A DNA stretch of 40,164 nt from an uncultured Spirochaetales bacterium (GTDB taxonomy: Bacteria > Spirochaetota > Spirochaetia > Sphaerochaetales > Sphaerochaetaceae). The notes below the pieces were generated by a model, which was not told the DNA's origin, made no database searches, and saw only the letters and a list, made by a program, of their open reading frames with translations. The stretch spans positions 1-40,164 of the forward strand of contig CASDPA010000018.1 in the NCBI GenBank assembly GCA_949282255.1. The letters run 5' to 3'. The position numbers and the translations under genes were made by a program. Positions 8,077 to 16,306 of the stretch are shown here, piece after piece. How positions within the stretch are numbered: the stretch's first letter is position 1; each line of letters begins with the position of its first letter.

Positions 8077-8103
8077 AAAAAAAGCCTCTTTCCAAGAAGA
8101 GGC
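8077..8103 (-). terminator. Intrinsic terminator of the ABC-glucuronidase operon
   Basis: GCCTCTT (8084-8090) pairs with AAGAGGC (8097-8103), and on the minus strand the stem is followed by seven Ts. It lies just beyond the glucuronidase stop codon. Confidence 0.85.
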
Positions 8104-8110
8104 CCAACGT

Positions 8111-9889
8111 TCATTTAATCGTTGAATAGAATTTTGAGAGCACATGGAAGGCAAGCTTTTTGGTTTTCCTGTCTGCATCGACAAGCCCTTTCCGGTTAAA
8201 GCCCTCCTGGTAGGTGTTCTGCCTTCTGGCAGCCCTGAAATCGTAAAGTATCCAAGGTGTCATGCCCTTTATATAGCGGCAGGAGGAGATTTCCTTAACC
8301 TGCTTCTTGTAAAGCTCTTCCTGGAATTCCTCACACCACAGCATATTCTTCGTGCCATGGAATCCGCTTCTGGCATCCGCACCGAATTCGGTGATTATCA
8401 CAGGCTTGTCAGGATTGGAATTCTCCAAAATTCTTCCAAGCTCTGTAAAATCTGGTTTATACCATCCGTAATATTCATTGATACCAATGATATCCAGACA
8501 AGCGGCGAGACGATCCTCAATCTTGAGGTCCACCTCGTTTATGAGGCATGCCGCACTCACAGCCCTTGTGGGATCTACAGAATGTACAAATGACGCAAGA
8601 GAAGACATGAACCTGAACCTGTCGTCGGTGTCGGCATTCTCATTTCCCACTGACCAGACGACAACACTCGCCCTGTTCTTATCCCTTCTGATGAGTTCCG
8701 CAATCTGGTTCTCCGCATCAGAATAGGTTTTGTCGGATGCAAAGCTTATAGCCCAATAAACAGGTATCTCCTCCCATAAAAGGATACCCATCTCATCCGC
8801 AATACGGGCAAACGCCCTGGTGTGGGGATAATGTGCGACACGGATGAAACATCCGTTAAGCTCATCCTTGACCAAACGGATTGTATCCCTTATCACACTT
8901 TCATTTGTGGTCTTTCCCAAAAGGTAATGGTCCTCGTGTACGGACACCCCTTTCAAAAATCGTTCCTCGCCATTGAGGAAGATGCTGTTTCCAACCACTT
9001 TGAATTCCCTGAAACCGATCTTATCGCACAATTCATCCCCGCAAGCAGAAAGCCTGACTTCATAAAGCTTAGGATTCTCCGGAGACCATAGTGACACATC
9101 TGCATCAAAGACAATGCCACCCCTTCCATTTTCAAATGTTATCTCCTTATGAATTCCAAGTTCGGGAATTTCAAAGCTCGCAATACCGGAGGCTGTTCCA
9201 TCTATCTCGAAGTCCACTGCGATCTTTTTGAATGAGGTGCCGGGCTGAAGCCTTACGAACCAGTCCTTGATGAAAACCTTTGGGCAACGCAAAAGGAAAA
9301 CATCCCTATAGATTCCACCATAATTGAACCAATCGGTATTGCTCATGGGCACACGCAAATCGTTTCTAGAGGCATCCACAGCCACAAGGAGTGTATTGTC
9401 CCTCTGCACAAGCTCAGTGATTTCAACATCAAACGGAGTTGATGCCCCATCATGCATGGCTATGTATTTCCCGTTCAAGAACACATATGCCCTGTATGAT
9501 ACACCCTCGAAGCATAAGAAAAGCCTTTCATCCTTATCGGCCTTCTCGTAGCGGAAAGTTCGGTAATATATACCCATGTTCTCATAATAAAAAAGTTCCG
9601 GACGCTCCATGTTCCAACATGAAGGGACCTTCATGAAATCCATGTTCGGAAAATCAAAATCCACAGGAAGCTGGCGCCCGTCAGCAGTATATTCGGGGGC
9701 GTTGTACCAATTCGCCCTCAAAAAGGTCTCATATGGGTCCACTGTAAAATTCCACTTGCCATTGAGACTTTCCGTAGCCCTTCCTTCTATGGAAATCAAA
9801 GAAGAAGACGTCACTCTGGATCCGTCATAGCGGCTCCTGTAATCAGAGACATGGATATCCTGATTAAAATTACCTGGTGCTTTTGCCAT
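8111..9889 (-). CDS. uidA: Beta-glucuronidase, glycoside hydrolase family 2
   Basis: This 592-residue cytosolic enzyme hydrolyses beta-D-glucuronides. The N-terminal sugar-binding jelly roll covers about residues 20-185, the immunoglobulin-like domain 186-280 and the TIM barrel the rest. The acid/base is Glu417 in WSVGNEN and the nucleophile Glu501 in VIITEFGADA, close to Glu413 and Glu504 of the E. coli enzyme. Asn565-Arg-Lys567 matches the N-x-K motif that recognises the glucuronate carboxylate and separates glucuronidases from galactosidases. There is no signal peptide. ATG 9889 sits 6 nt after GAGGA; an ATG at 9895 is possible but too close to it. It is last in an operon with an ABC transporter that presumably supplies the glucuronide. 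Confidence 0.87.
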   Translation of the reverse strand: MAKAPGNFNQDIHVSDYRSRYDGSRVTSSSLISIEGRATESLNGKWNFTVDPYETFLRANWYNAPEYTADGRQLPVDFDFPNMDFMKVPSCWNMERPELFYYENMGIYYRTFRYEKADKDERLFLCFEGVSYRAYVFLNGKYIAMHDGASTPFDVEITELVQRDNTLLVAVDASRNDLRVPMSNTDWFNYGGIYRDVFLLRCPKVFIKDWFVRLQPGTSFKKIAVDFEIDGTASGIASFEIPELGIHKEITFENGRGGIVFDADVSLWSPENPKLYEVRLSACGDELCDKIGFREFKVVGNSIFLNGEERFLKGVSVHEDHYLLGKTTNESVIRDTIRLVKDELNGCFIRVAHYPHTRAFARIADEMGILLWEEIPVYWAISFASDKTYSDAENQIAELIRRDKNRASVVVWSVGNENADTDDRFRFMSSLASFVHSVDPTRAVSAACLINEVDLKIEDRLAACLDIIGINEYYGWYKPDFTELGRILENSNPDKPVIITEFGADARSGFHGTKNMLWCEEFQEELYKKQVKEISSCRYIKGMTPWILYDFRAARRQNTYQEGFNRKGLVDADRKTKKLAFHVLSKFYSTIK

Positions 9890-9891
9890 AA

Positions 9892-10992
9892 TCATTCCTC
9901 ACTGATATTCAACAACCTGACACGGTCGGGTTCAAAATCGATCGCGACACTAGTGCCTTCATCATAATGGGCTTTGACTCTCGGATCATCTATCTGTACC
10001 AGCACTTCACCAAAATCCGTCTCGATAAAGGTTTCCATGCTGTTGCCTAAATAAACATTCAGCTTCACATGCCCATCGATCTTTCCCTCCCCTTTCTTGG
10101 TTATGGTCAACGACTCAGGACGGGCCATAAGCACGGCATCACTTTTCGGGGTGACATTATCTGCGGCATTATGCACCTCGATCAGCTTTTGGCCCAAAAG
10201 GCATTTCCAAACACCATCAGAAACGCTTTCAACCTTTACAGGAAAGAACGCCGCCTTGCCGACAAAACCGGCGACAAAACGTGAATTGGGTTCCTCGTAG
10301 ATCTCACTGGGTTTACCGATCTGCCGTACAAAGCCGTCCTTCATGACTATGACCCTGTCTGAAAGGCTCATGGCCTCAACTCTGTCATGTGTTACATACA
10401 CCGCTGTCAACCCCAGCTTCTTCTGTATCTTTTTGATCTCAACCCTCATCTGCTCCCTCAAAAGGGCATCGAGATTGGAAAGGGGCTCATCGAACAGCAA
10501 GACCGCAGGTTCGACGATGAGAGTGCGGGCAAGGGCCACACGCTGCTGCTGCCCGCCTGAAAGCTTGCTGGGAGCACGGTCCCCCATGTCATTCAGGCCC
10601 AGCAATGACAGCATGGCCTCAACCCTCTTTTTTATCTGTTCCTCAGGAACCTTACGAAGCCTAAGTCCATAAGCGACGTTGTCGAAAACAGTCATATGGG
10701 GAAAAAGACCATAGCTTTGGAACATGGTCGCCGTATCCCTCTTATTGGGAGGAAGCATCGTAACATCCTGATCTCCTATCAGAATCTTTCCTTCCGTGGG
10801 CAGCTCGAAGCCGGCTATCATGCGCAGCGTAGTCGTCTTTCCACATCCGGATGGTCCCAAAAGAGTAACAAGCTCCCCCGGTTCAATAACGAAATTGGAA
10901 TCATTCACCGCAATGACATCGGCTTTGCCCTTCACATTCTTAAATCTCTTTGTCACATGATCCAATGTGACCGAAACACTTTTCTTATCCAT
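9892..10992 (-). CDS. ABC transporter ATPase, FbpC/AfuC/PotA type
   Basis: This 366-residue cytoplasmic ATPase powers the permease encoded just upstream. Walker A is GPSGCGKTT at residues 46-54, the signature is [13 protein letters not shown], Walker B is VLLFDEPLSNLD, and the switch His is in VYVTHD. The C-terminal 120 residues form a TOBE-type regulatory domain, typical of importers of iron(III), putrescine, phosphonates and hexose phosphates. ATG 10992 lies 5 nt from GAGG; the GTG two codons earlier is less likely. It is two bases after the permease stop and overlaps or touches the glucuronidase start, so it is translationally coupled on both sides. Confidence 0.85.
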   Translation of the reverse strand: MDKKSVSVTLDHVTKRFKNVKGKADVIAVNDSNFVIEPGELVTLLGPSGCGKTTTLRMIAGFELPTEGKILIGDQDVTMLPPNKRDTATMFQSYGLFPHMTVFDNVAYGLRLRKVPEEQIKKRVEAMLSLLGLNDMGDRAPSKLSGGQQQRVALARTLIVEPAVLLFDEPLSNLDALLREQMRVEIKKIQKKLGLTAVYVTHDRVEAMSLSDRVIVMKDGFVRQIGKPSEIYEEPNSRFVAGFVGKAAFFPVKVESVSDGVWKCLLGQKLIEVHNAADNVTPKSDAVLMARPESLTITKKGEGKIDGHVKLNVYLGNSMETFIETDFGEVLVQIDDPRVKAHYDEGTSVAIDFEPDRVRLLNISEE

Positions 10993-10994
10993 AA

Positions 10995-13235
10995 TCACCT
11001 CTGGGAAATTGTCTTTTGTGTCAGCTTGTCATCCTTGACAAGCACCTGCATCAGGAAGAACACCAGCAGGACGATTGCAATAAGGACTGTAGATAGTACA
11101 CTTGCAAGGCCGAATCTGAGGTTTTCACTGAAATTGAATATGAGAACCGTAAGATGGTTCCATCTGGCACTGATAAGGAAGATGATTGCGGAAACTGCGG
11201 TCATGCTCCTTACGAATGTATAGCTCATCGAAGAGATGAATGCGGGACGCACCAGCGGAAGCACAATCGTCCTGAATACCGTCGGCACATCCGCACCAAG
11301 GTCGCTTGCGGCCTCCTCGATCGCAGGATCTATCTGATGAAGCGCGGTTATTCCATTTTCAAGCCCGACCGGGAGCTCCCTGATAACATAACAGATGACA
11401 ATTATGGCTCCGGTTCCGACAAGAAGTATGGGCTGTTTGTTGAATGCAAGAATATAGGAAATACCGATAAGAGTTCCTGGAATTGCATACGGAGTCATTA
11501 TAAGCATCTCCAGCAATCTCTTTGCAGGAAATTTTTTCCTGACTATCAACATCGCAGCTATCATGGCAAGCAGTCCGGCAATAGGCGTTGCGATTGCGGC
11601 AAGGATCACAGTATCCCTGATGCTGGTCCAGCCACGGCTTATGGCTTCCGGCCAGTTGGACAATGTGAACGAATAATCTATACCCCAGTTCTTCACAAAG
11701 CATCCCGCGACAATCGTAAGATAAAGCAGGAGTATGAATGCCATGATCACCCATGCTGTCGCAGCCAGAATCTTGCGGACAGTGGCATTTGTAAGCTCGG
11801 TGAGATTAGTGCTTGGTTTTCCAGTGACGGTGACAAAGCTTTTCTTGGACACCCACAGCCTCTGGGCAAGAAATGCAGTAAGGGTGGGAAGCAGCAACAA
11901 AAACGATAATGCGGATCCGGCCCCAAGATTGCTTCTGCCTGTAACCAGCATGTAAGCCTCGGTGGAAAGCACACGATAATCTCCTGAAAGAAGCAAAGGG
12001 TTCGCAAAATCGGCAAGGCTGTTTGTGAATACCAAAAGCCAAGCGGAAAGCACACCAGGCATGGCAAGAGGAAGCGTAATGGTCTTAAAGGTCTGCAATC
12101 TCGTTGCAGAAAGATCCAACGCAGCATCCTCAACTGTAGAATCTATCTGCTTCAGCACCCCCGAAATTGTCATAAACGCAATCGGGAACATGCCTATGGT
12201 CTCAACAAGAACGAGTCCGCCAAGCCCGTATATCGAAGTGTTTATATGCAACAGCTGCTTTGTTATCAGACCGTTGTTTCCAAAAAGCAATATTATCGAA
12301 AGGGACAATGAAAAAGGAGGAGAGATGACGGGCATGGTTGCAAGCGTGGTCATCAGCTTCTTCTGTTTGAAACTTGTCCTTTCTATCAGGAAAGCAAAAA
12401 GAAATCCGACAAAAGTCGAGAAGGTTGCGGTGAGGATACCAAGTTTCAAAGATCCCCACAATGCCTTGAGATATGTCGGTCCGAGACATTCCTTCCACGT
12501 TGCAAGGCTGAAACGTCCATTAACCACGAAAGAAAGACGGACAGCCTCAAAAAGCGGATAAGCAACAAACAGGCCAACAATCACAAACAGACCAAGGACC
12601 AAAAAACCTGTCATGGGATCCCGTGTGAACATAAGGATAAAGGAAATTATGATGAATGCCGCTGCCGCACCTATGAGAAGTGTCCGCAAAAGGGAATCAA
12701 ATCCGGAAACGGCTATATCAGGAACGGTGATAAGAACAGCTCCAGCCGCCTGATATCCGGTATCATCCACCACAGGCACCATATATACCAGGCTTCTCTC
12801 GAGAGAGGATACTGTGGAATCGGGATCCAATGAATAATCCACAGAGTAAATGCTCGGAAGCAATATCGGCTCCAGATAATAACAGCTGTCCAATGCCTTG
12901 CGGAACTCCGCGTTGCCACCATAATTCATATACAGATCCAGAGCAGACTCACTTCCGGAATCAGGTACGAAATTGAAAGCTGTGTAATCATAAACGAAAT
13001 ACGAGGCTCTGGCTCCCGGGATCATTTCCGATACTCCATCAAGCCACAAATCCATCTCTGCCTGCGCCGCATCCGATGCAGGAGCGGTTTTTGCAAACAG
13101 CTCGATCTCATTGAAATTCCGGGAATCGACATAAGCGGAGAAATTATCACTGAGCTTCGTATATATCCAGAGATCGGCGGCAAGGAAGATGAGAGCAAGC
13201 GCCAAAAACCGGATCAATCTTTTTTTAGTAAACAT
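10995..13235 (-). CDS. Fused double ABC permease with an N-terminal extracytoplasmic domain (FbpB/AfuB type)
   Basis: This 746-residue membrane protein carries two binding-protein-dependent transport domains in one chain, each with an EAA loop: VEDAALDLSATRLQTFKTIT around residue 367 and IEEAASDLGADVPTVFRTIV around 637, both followed by LPL-x-x-P. This two-domain layout matches FbpB/AfuB/CysTW-like permeases. Unusually, residues about 26-180 form a periplasmic domain between a first helix (7-25) and the second; its end (SLERSLVYMVPVVDDTGYQAAGAVLITVPD) reads like the close of a Cache/PAS-like sensory fold. Family permeases are usually near 550-690 residues without such a domain. ATG 13235 fits GAGGA at 6 nt better than the TTG at 13241. 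Confidence 0.8.
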   Translation of the reverse strand: MFTKKRLIRFLALALIFLAADLWIYTKLSDNFSAYVDSRNFNEIELFAKTAPASDAAQAEMDLWLDGVSEMIPGARASYFVYDYTAFNFVPDSGSESALDLYMNYGGNAEFRKALDSCYYLEPILLPSIYSVDYSLDPDSTVSSLERSLVYMVPVVDDTGYQAAGAVLITVPDIAVSGFDSLLRTLLIGAAAAFIIISFILMFTRDPMTGFLVLGLFVIVGLFVAYPLFEAVRLSFVVNGRFSLATWKECLGPTYLKALWGSLKLGILTATFSTFVGFLFAFLIERTSFKQKKLMTTLATMPVISPPFSLSLSIILLFGNNGLITKQLLHINTSIYGLGGLVLVETIGMFPIAFMTISGVLKQIDSTVEDAALDLSATRLQTFKTITLPLAMPGVLSAWLLVFTNSLADFANPLLLSGDYRVLSTEAYMLVTGRSNLGAGSALSFLLLLPTLTAFLAQRLWVSKKSFVTVTGKPSTNLTELTNATVRKILAATAWVIMAFILLLYLTIVAGCFVKNWGIDYSFTLSNWPEAISRGWTSIRDTVILAAIATPIAGLLAMIAAMLIVRKKFPAKRLLEMLIMTPYAIPGTLIGISYILAFNKQPILLVGTGAIIVICYVIRELPVGLENGITALHQIDPAIEEAASDLGADVPTVFRTIVLPLVRPAFISSMSYTFVRSMTAVSAIIFLISARWNHLTVLIFNFSENLRFGLASVLSTVLIAIVLLVFFLMQVLVKDDKLTQKTISQR

Positions 13236-13260
13236 CGTCAATCCTCAAATCATAATTAAA

Positions 13261-13282
13261 GCCTGTCCCAGGCGGAACAGGC
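13261..13282 (-). promoter_or_regulatory. Intercistronic stem-loop between binding protein and permease genes
   Basis: GCCTGT and ACAGGC form a 6-bp stem around a 10-nt loop in the 58-bp gap. There is no U-tract. In ABC operons such a hairpin commonly protects the binding-protein mRNA or lowers read-through, giving excess binding protein. Confidence 0.5.
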
Positions 13283-13293
13283 TATTGATACAA

Positions 13294-14409
13294 TCAGCGC
13301 TTGTTTCCGATTTCGCTGGTCCACCAGTTGAGCAGCCTTTCTTTGTTGGCCGCATCACCGTCCCAGAGGAAATCCTGCTTGACAGTATTGATTTCGTCGA
13401 TGGCGAGTGCATCCGGATGCTTCACAGCACCATTTGCTACGAGAACGACATACCATTCGGTGAAAATCTTTTGGGCATCCTCGTCGCTGAGGATCCAGTC
13501 ATAAAGTTTCTTTGCATTCACAGTATCCTTGCCTCCCTTTACAAGTGACATGGAAGCAAGCTCATAGCCTGTTCCTTCACTTGGGGCTGTGATTGCGATG
13601 TTTGCACCAGCGGCTTTAAGCTTGACCTGGTCATGGGCATATCCGATAGCAACCGGGATTTCTCCTGTTGCAACGCTCTTGCCCGGAGCGGATCCGCTCT
13701 TTGTATACTGGTCGATGTTTGCATCGAGCCTCTTCATGTAATCCATCATCTTCTCTTCATCTTCGTCAAATACATAGCGCATCGTCGTAATCACGTTGTA
13801 GGCAGTACCGGAAGAATTCGGATTAGCCATCCTTATATACCCTTTATATTCAGGCTTTGTCAGATCCTCCCAGCTTGTCGGGACATCGAGACCGAGTTCG
13901 GCGGCCCTGTCTAGGTTGGTCACAAATGTGAGCGGACCGACATAAAGTCCGATCCAATAGTTTTCAGGATCACGGAACTCGTCAGGGGTGTTGGCGCTGT
14001 AACGTGACACGTAAGGGGTTGTAAGCCCTTTTGTCTTAGCGGTGATATGGTCAAGGCCTACCCCGCCCACCCAGATCGAAGCCTGGGGATTTGCACTTTC
14101 CGCTTCAAGTCTGGCAACACATTCACCACCGGAAAGGCGTACAAAATTAACCTTTATGCCCGTCTCCTTCTCAAATTGGGCAAAAAGCGCGGCGGCCAAT
14201 GGCTCTTCAAGGGTTGTATAAGCATTCACGCTTCCAGCCTCCGTTGCTGCCGGGGCTGCTGCTGCCGGTGCGGCCTCCTTTTCCGGGGCCGCTGCGGGAG
14301 TTGCGGCAGGGGCTGCAACAGGTGCTGCAGAGGAGGTTTCACTTGTTCCGCCGGCAAACAGGAAGGATGCGGCTAAAAGAACACAAACCAGAACCAATAA
14401 TTTCTTCAT
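13294..14409 (-). CDS. Periplasmic substrate-binding protein, AfuA/FbpA type
   Basis: This 371-residue exported protein delivers substrate to the downstream permease. The signal peptide ends LLAASFLFAGG without a Cys, so it appears to be released or anchored only by its leader. An Ala/Pro/Glu-rich linker follows at residues 25-58. The mature fold begins VNAYTTLEEPLAAALFAQFEKETGI and shows PTSWEDLTKPEYKG and ANPNSSGTAYN blocks typical of SBP_bac_6/iron(III)-type proteins. Related proteins bind ferric iron, 2-aminoethylphosphonate or hexose phosphates. The AAAGGAG site lies 7 nt before ATG 14409. Being first in an operon that ends in beta-glucuronidase suggests an organic, perhaps uronide or sugar-phosphate, ligand rather than iron. 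Confidence 0.82.
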   Translation of the reverse strand: MKKLLVLVCVLLAASFLFAGGTSETSSAAPVAAPAATPAAAPEKEAAPAAAAPAATEAGSVNAYTTLEEPLAAALFAQFEKETGIKVNFVRLSGGECVARLEAESANPQASIWVGGVGLDHITAKTKGLTTPYVSRYSANTPDEFRDPENYWIGLYVGPLTFVTNLDRAAELGLDVPTSWEDLTKPEYKGYIRMANPNSSGTAYNVITTMRYVFDEDEEKMMDYMKRLDANIDQYTKSGSAPGKSVATGEIPVAIGYAHDQVKLKAAGANIAITAPSEGTGYELASMSLVKGGKDTVNAKKLYDWILSDEDAQKIFTEWYVVLVANGAVKHPDALAIDEINTVKQDFLWDGDAANKERLLNWWTSEIGNKR

Positions 14410-14429
14410 ATTTGGTCTCCTTTTATTTT

Positions 14430-14466
14430 TTTATCATGATAAATCAACTGGTATTTGTTCGCAAAT
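14430..14466 (-). promoter_or_regulatory. Promoter and two palindromic operators of the ABC-glucuronidase operon
   Basis: On the minus strand TTGCGA (14464-14459), 17 bp and TATCAT (14441-14436) form the promoter. A perfect 14-bp palindrome TTTATCATGATAAA (14430-14443) covers the -10 and ATTTG-TTCG-CAAAT (14453-14466) covers the -35. Such placement suggests repression by a dimeric regulator that is not encoded next to the operon. Confidence 0.6.
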
Positions 14467-14526
14467 TTTTTTTACTGTTTCATCCGTATTTCATCTTCTC
14501 CACTTTCAAAAAAAAAATTTTTGTAC

Positions 14527-14532
14527 TATACT
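14527..14532 (+). promoter_or_regulatory. -10 box of the tRNA-Gly gene
   Basis: TATACT ends 10 bp before the tRNA acceptor stem. The A-rich region upstream gives only a weak -35. Confidence 0.5.
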
Positions 14533-14542
14533 CATCTTACGC

Positions 14543-14614
14543 GCGGCAGTTGTATAGTGGTTATTACCCGAGCTTCCCAAGCTCGTGATGGGGGTTCGAT
14601 TCCCCTCTGCCGCT
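14543..14614 (+). tRNA. tRNA-Gly (anticodon CCC)
   Basis: The acceptor stem GCGGCAG (14543-14549) pairs with CTGCCGC (14607-14613), and the discriminator is U. The anticodon stem CGAGC/GCTCG encloses TTCCCAA, giving anticodon CCC for glycine codon GGG. The T arm carries GGTTCGATTCC. CCA is not encoded. Six Ts (14614-14619) follow at once and probably terminate transcription. Length is 72 nt. Confidence 0.95.
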
Positions 14615-14657
14615 TTTTTCATGTCCAGGCATTCATGTCTTTGCCTACTCCGTTCTA

Positions 14658-14686
14658 TTGACTGTTAAGATTTCTTAAAGTATCCT
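14658..14686 (+). promoter_or_regulatory. Promoter of the CorC leader and gene
   Basis: TTGACT (14658-14663), a 17-bp spacer and TATCCT (14681-14686) predict a start near 14693, about 187 nt before the CorC-family start codon, so a long leader is transcribed. Confidence 0.65.
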
Positions 14687-14692
14687 TTTTAC

Positions 14693-14879
14693 ATATTGTT
14701 ACCGCACAGAGAACAGTGCAAGGATATTATAAGAATTGGACGAAGGCCCTGGCAGTAGACTGCTTACCTCAGATAACGACAGCCCGTATCACATACGGAA
14801 CGCGGTGTTTCAAAAACTCCTCCTGTGAAGCCGTTTTAGAAATTCACAGAATCCAAAATAGGAAATAAGAGGAGAAAAA
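14693..14879 (+). promoter_or_regulatory. Structured 5' leader with anti-Shine-Dalgarno potential (candidate riboswitch)
   Basis: Outer arms ACCGC (14701-14705) and GCGGT (14802-14806) close a domain of about 106 nt. Inside are GCAGT-AG-ACTGC (14752-14763) and CCGTAT-CAC-ATACGG (14784-14798), with a GCAC/GTGC alternative at 14704-14719. A second part has CTCCTCCT (14817-14824), able to pair with AGAGGAG (14868-14874) of the ribosome site, and competing hairpin CTGTGAA/TTCACAG (14823-14849). This two-part layout, aptamer-like junction then sequestrator, is what a cis-regulatory RNA should look like. It does not match the M-box, manganese (yybP-ykoY) or NiCo consensus features I know. Ligand unknown; the downstream gene suggests a metal ion. 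Confidence 0.5.
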
Positions 14880-16253
14880 ATGGATACAGCCGTATCAATA
14901 CCTAAACAGATAGTAATCCAAGCAATACTTATATTATTGAACGCTTTTTTTGCCGCGACCGAGATTGCGGTGATATCGCTTAATGCAAACAAGCTCAAGA
15001 AGCAGGTGGAAGATGGGGATAAGAAGGCAGAGAAGCTATTGAAAATGGTTGATAACCCGTCCAACTTCCTTTCCACGATACAGATTGGAATCACTCTGGC
15101 CGGCTTTTTAGGCTCAGCATTGGCGGCAGACACACTTTCCGATTCACTTGTCAATGTGTTTCGGAGCTGGGGAGTGAACCTTTCATACACCGTGCTCAAT
15201 ACGATATCGGTTTTCATAATCACGATCATCATATCGTTCTTCACCCTCATCTTCGGAGAGTTGGTGCCAAAGCGCATCGCGCAGCAGAAGGCGGAAGCGG
15301 TCGCACGTTTTTCCTGCAGCGTCATATCAACCTTGGCGAAGATCATGCGCCCCGTGATCTGGCTTCTTTCCTTCTGCACGAACACAATATTAAAGCTGTT
15401 CAGGTTCAAGACGGATGGAGAAAGCGAACAGGTCACGGAGGACGACATACGCCTGCTTGTGGATGCCGGTGGGGAATCGGGCTCTATTGAAGAAGACGAG
15501 AAGGAATGGATACAGAACGTATTCGAGTTCAACGACACCGCAGTCTCGGAGGTCATGGTCAGGACAAACGACATAATCGCAATCGAGGAAACGATGCATA
15601 ATGCGGAAATTCTCGCGCTCATCAAAGAAAGCGGGAGATCACGCTTCCCTGTTTACGGCGAGGATATAAACGATATCAAGGGAATCCTTAATGCCAGGGA
15701 TTTTTTGCTCAATCTGAACGAAGATAAGATGAAGAAGCTGGGCGAGCTGCTGCGACCGGCATATCTTGTTCCAGAGACCATACATGCGGACAAGCTGTTT
15801 TCCGACATGCAGATGAAAAAGCAGCACATGGCAATCTGTGTGGACGAATACGGACAGACCAGCGGTCTTATAACGCTTGAAGACCTGCTTGAGGAGATAG
15901 TCGGCAATATTTACGACGAATTCGATGAACAGGAGGAAGAGGAACTCCAGAAGCTTGGTGATAATCTCTGGAAGGTCTCCGGATCGCTTCCTGTCGAGGA
16001 TCTGGAAGAGGCACTGGATATCGCGTTGCCTGATGAGGAACTGGATTTCGACACTGTCGGAGGCATGGTCTTCTCCTGCCTGAACGAAATACCCCAGGAC
16101 GGGACGGAACTGGATGTGGAGATTTTCGGCATGAAAATCCATGTTACAAAAATAGAGGACAGGAGAATTGTTGAAGCGCTTGTTTCAAAAACAGATTCGG
16201 AAGCTCCTGCTCCAAAGGACAAGGAAACAATGCCGGAGATGATGGAGGAATGA
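14880..16253 (+). CDS. CorC/HlyC (CNNM-CBS) family transporter
   Basis: This 457-residue protein is a CNNM-type magnesium/cobalt efflux or Mg-Na exchange protein. An N-terminal CNNM membrane domain (about residues 1-175) has helices near 8-28, 62-95, 105-130 and 145-165, and the FFAATEIAVISLN and GELVPKRIAQQK motifs typical of the family. A Bateman pair of CBS domains covers about 205-325, with VMVRTNDIIAIE and RSRFPVYGEDINDIKGIL. The CorC/HlyC C-terminal domain follows at about 350-435, and an acidic Glu/Met tail ends the chain. AGAGGAG precedes the ATG. Its long structured leader suggests post-transcriptional control. It is monocistronic, with a terminator at 16277-16306. Confidence 0.87.
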   Translation: MDTAVSIPKQIVIQAILILLNAFFAATEIAVISLNANKLKKQVEDGDKKAEKLLKMVDNPSNFLSTIQIGITLAGFLGSALAADTLSDSLVNVFRSWGVNLSYTVLNTISVFIITIIISFFTLIFGELVPKRIAQQKAEAVARFSCSVISTLAKIMRPVIWLLSFCTNTILKLFRFKTDGESEQVTEDDIRLLVDAGGESGSIEEDEKEWIQNVFEFNDTAVSEVMVRTNDIIAIEETMHNAEILALIKESGRSRFPVYGEDINDIKGILNARDFLLNLNEDKMKKLGELLRPAYLVPETIHADKLFSDMQMKKQHMAICVDEYGQTSGLITLEDLLEEIVGNIYDEFDEQEEEELQKLGDNLWKVSGSLPVEDLEEALDIALPDEELDFDTVGGMVFSCLNEIPQDGTELDVEIFGMKIHVTKIEDRRIVEALVSKTDSEAPAPKDKETMPEMMEE

Positions 16254-16276
16254 TATAAGCGCTCAGAATGCGCATG

Positions 16277-16306
16277 ATGCTATGGCCGAGTCCCATAGCA
16301 TTTTTT
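16277..16306 (+). terminator. Intrinsic terminator of the CorC gene
   Basis: ATGCTATGG (16277-16285) pairs perfectly with CCATAGCAT (16293-16301), followed by a run of Ts. The run also contains the stop codon of the convergent TetR gene. Confidence 0.85.

Noticed and set aside
14810-15625. 271-codon minus-strand open frame under the CorC gene
   Set aside because: Low-complexity Ser/Ile-rich translation with no ribosome site, opposite a clear CNNM domain.
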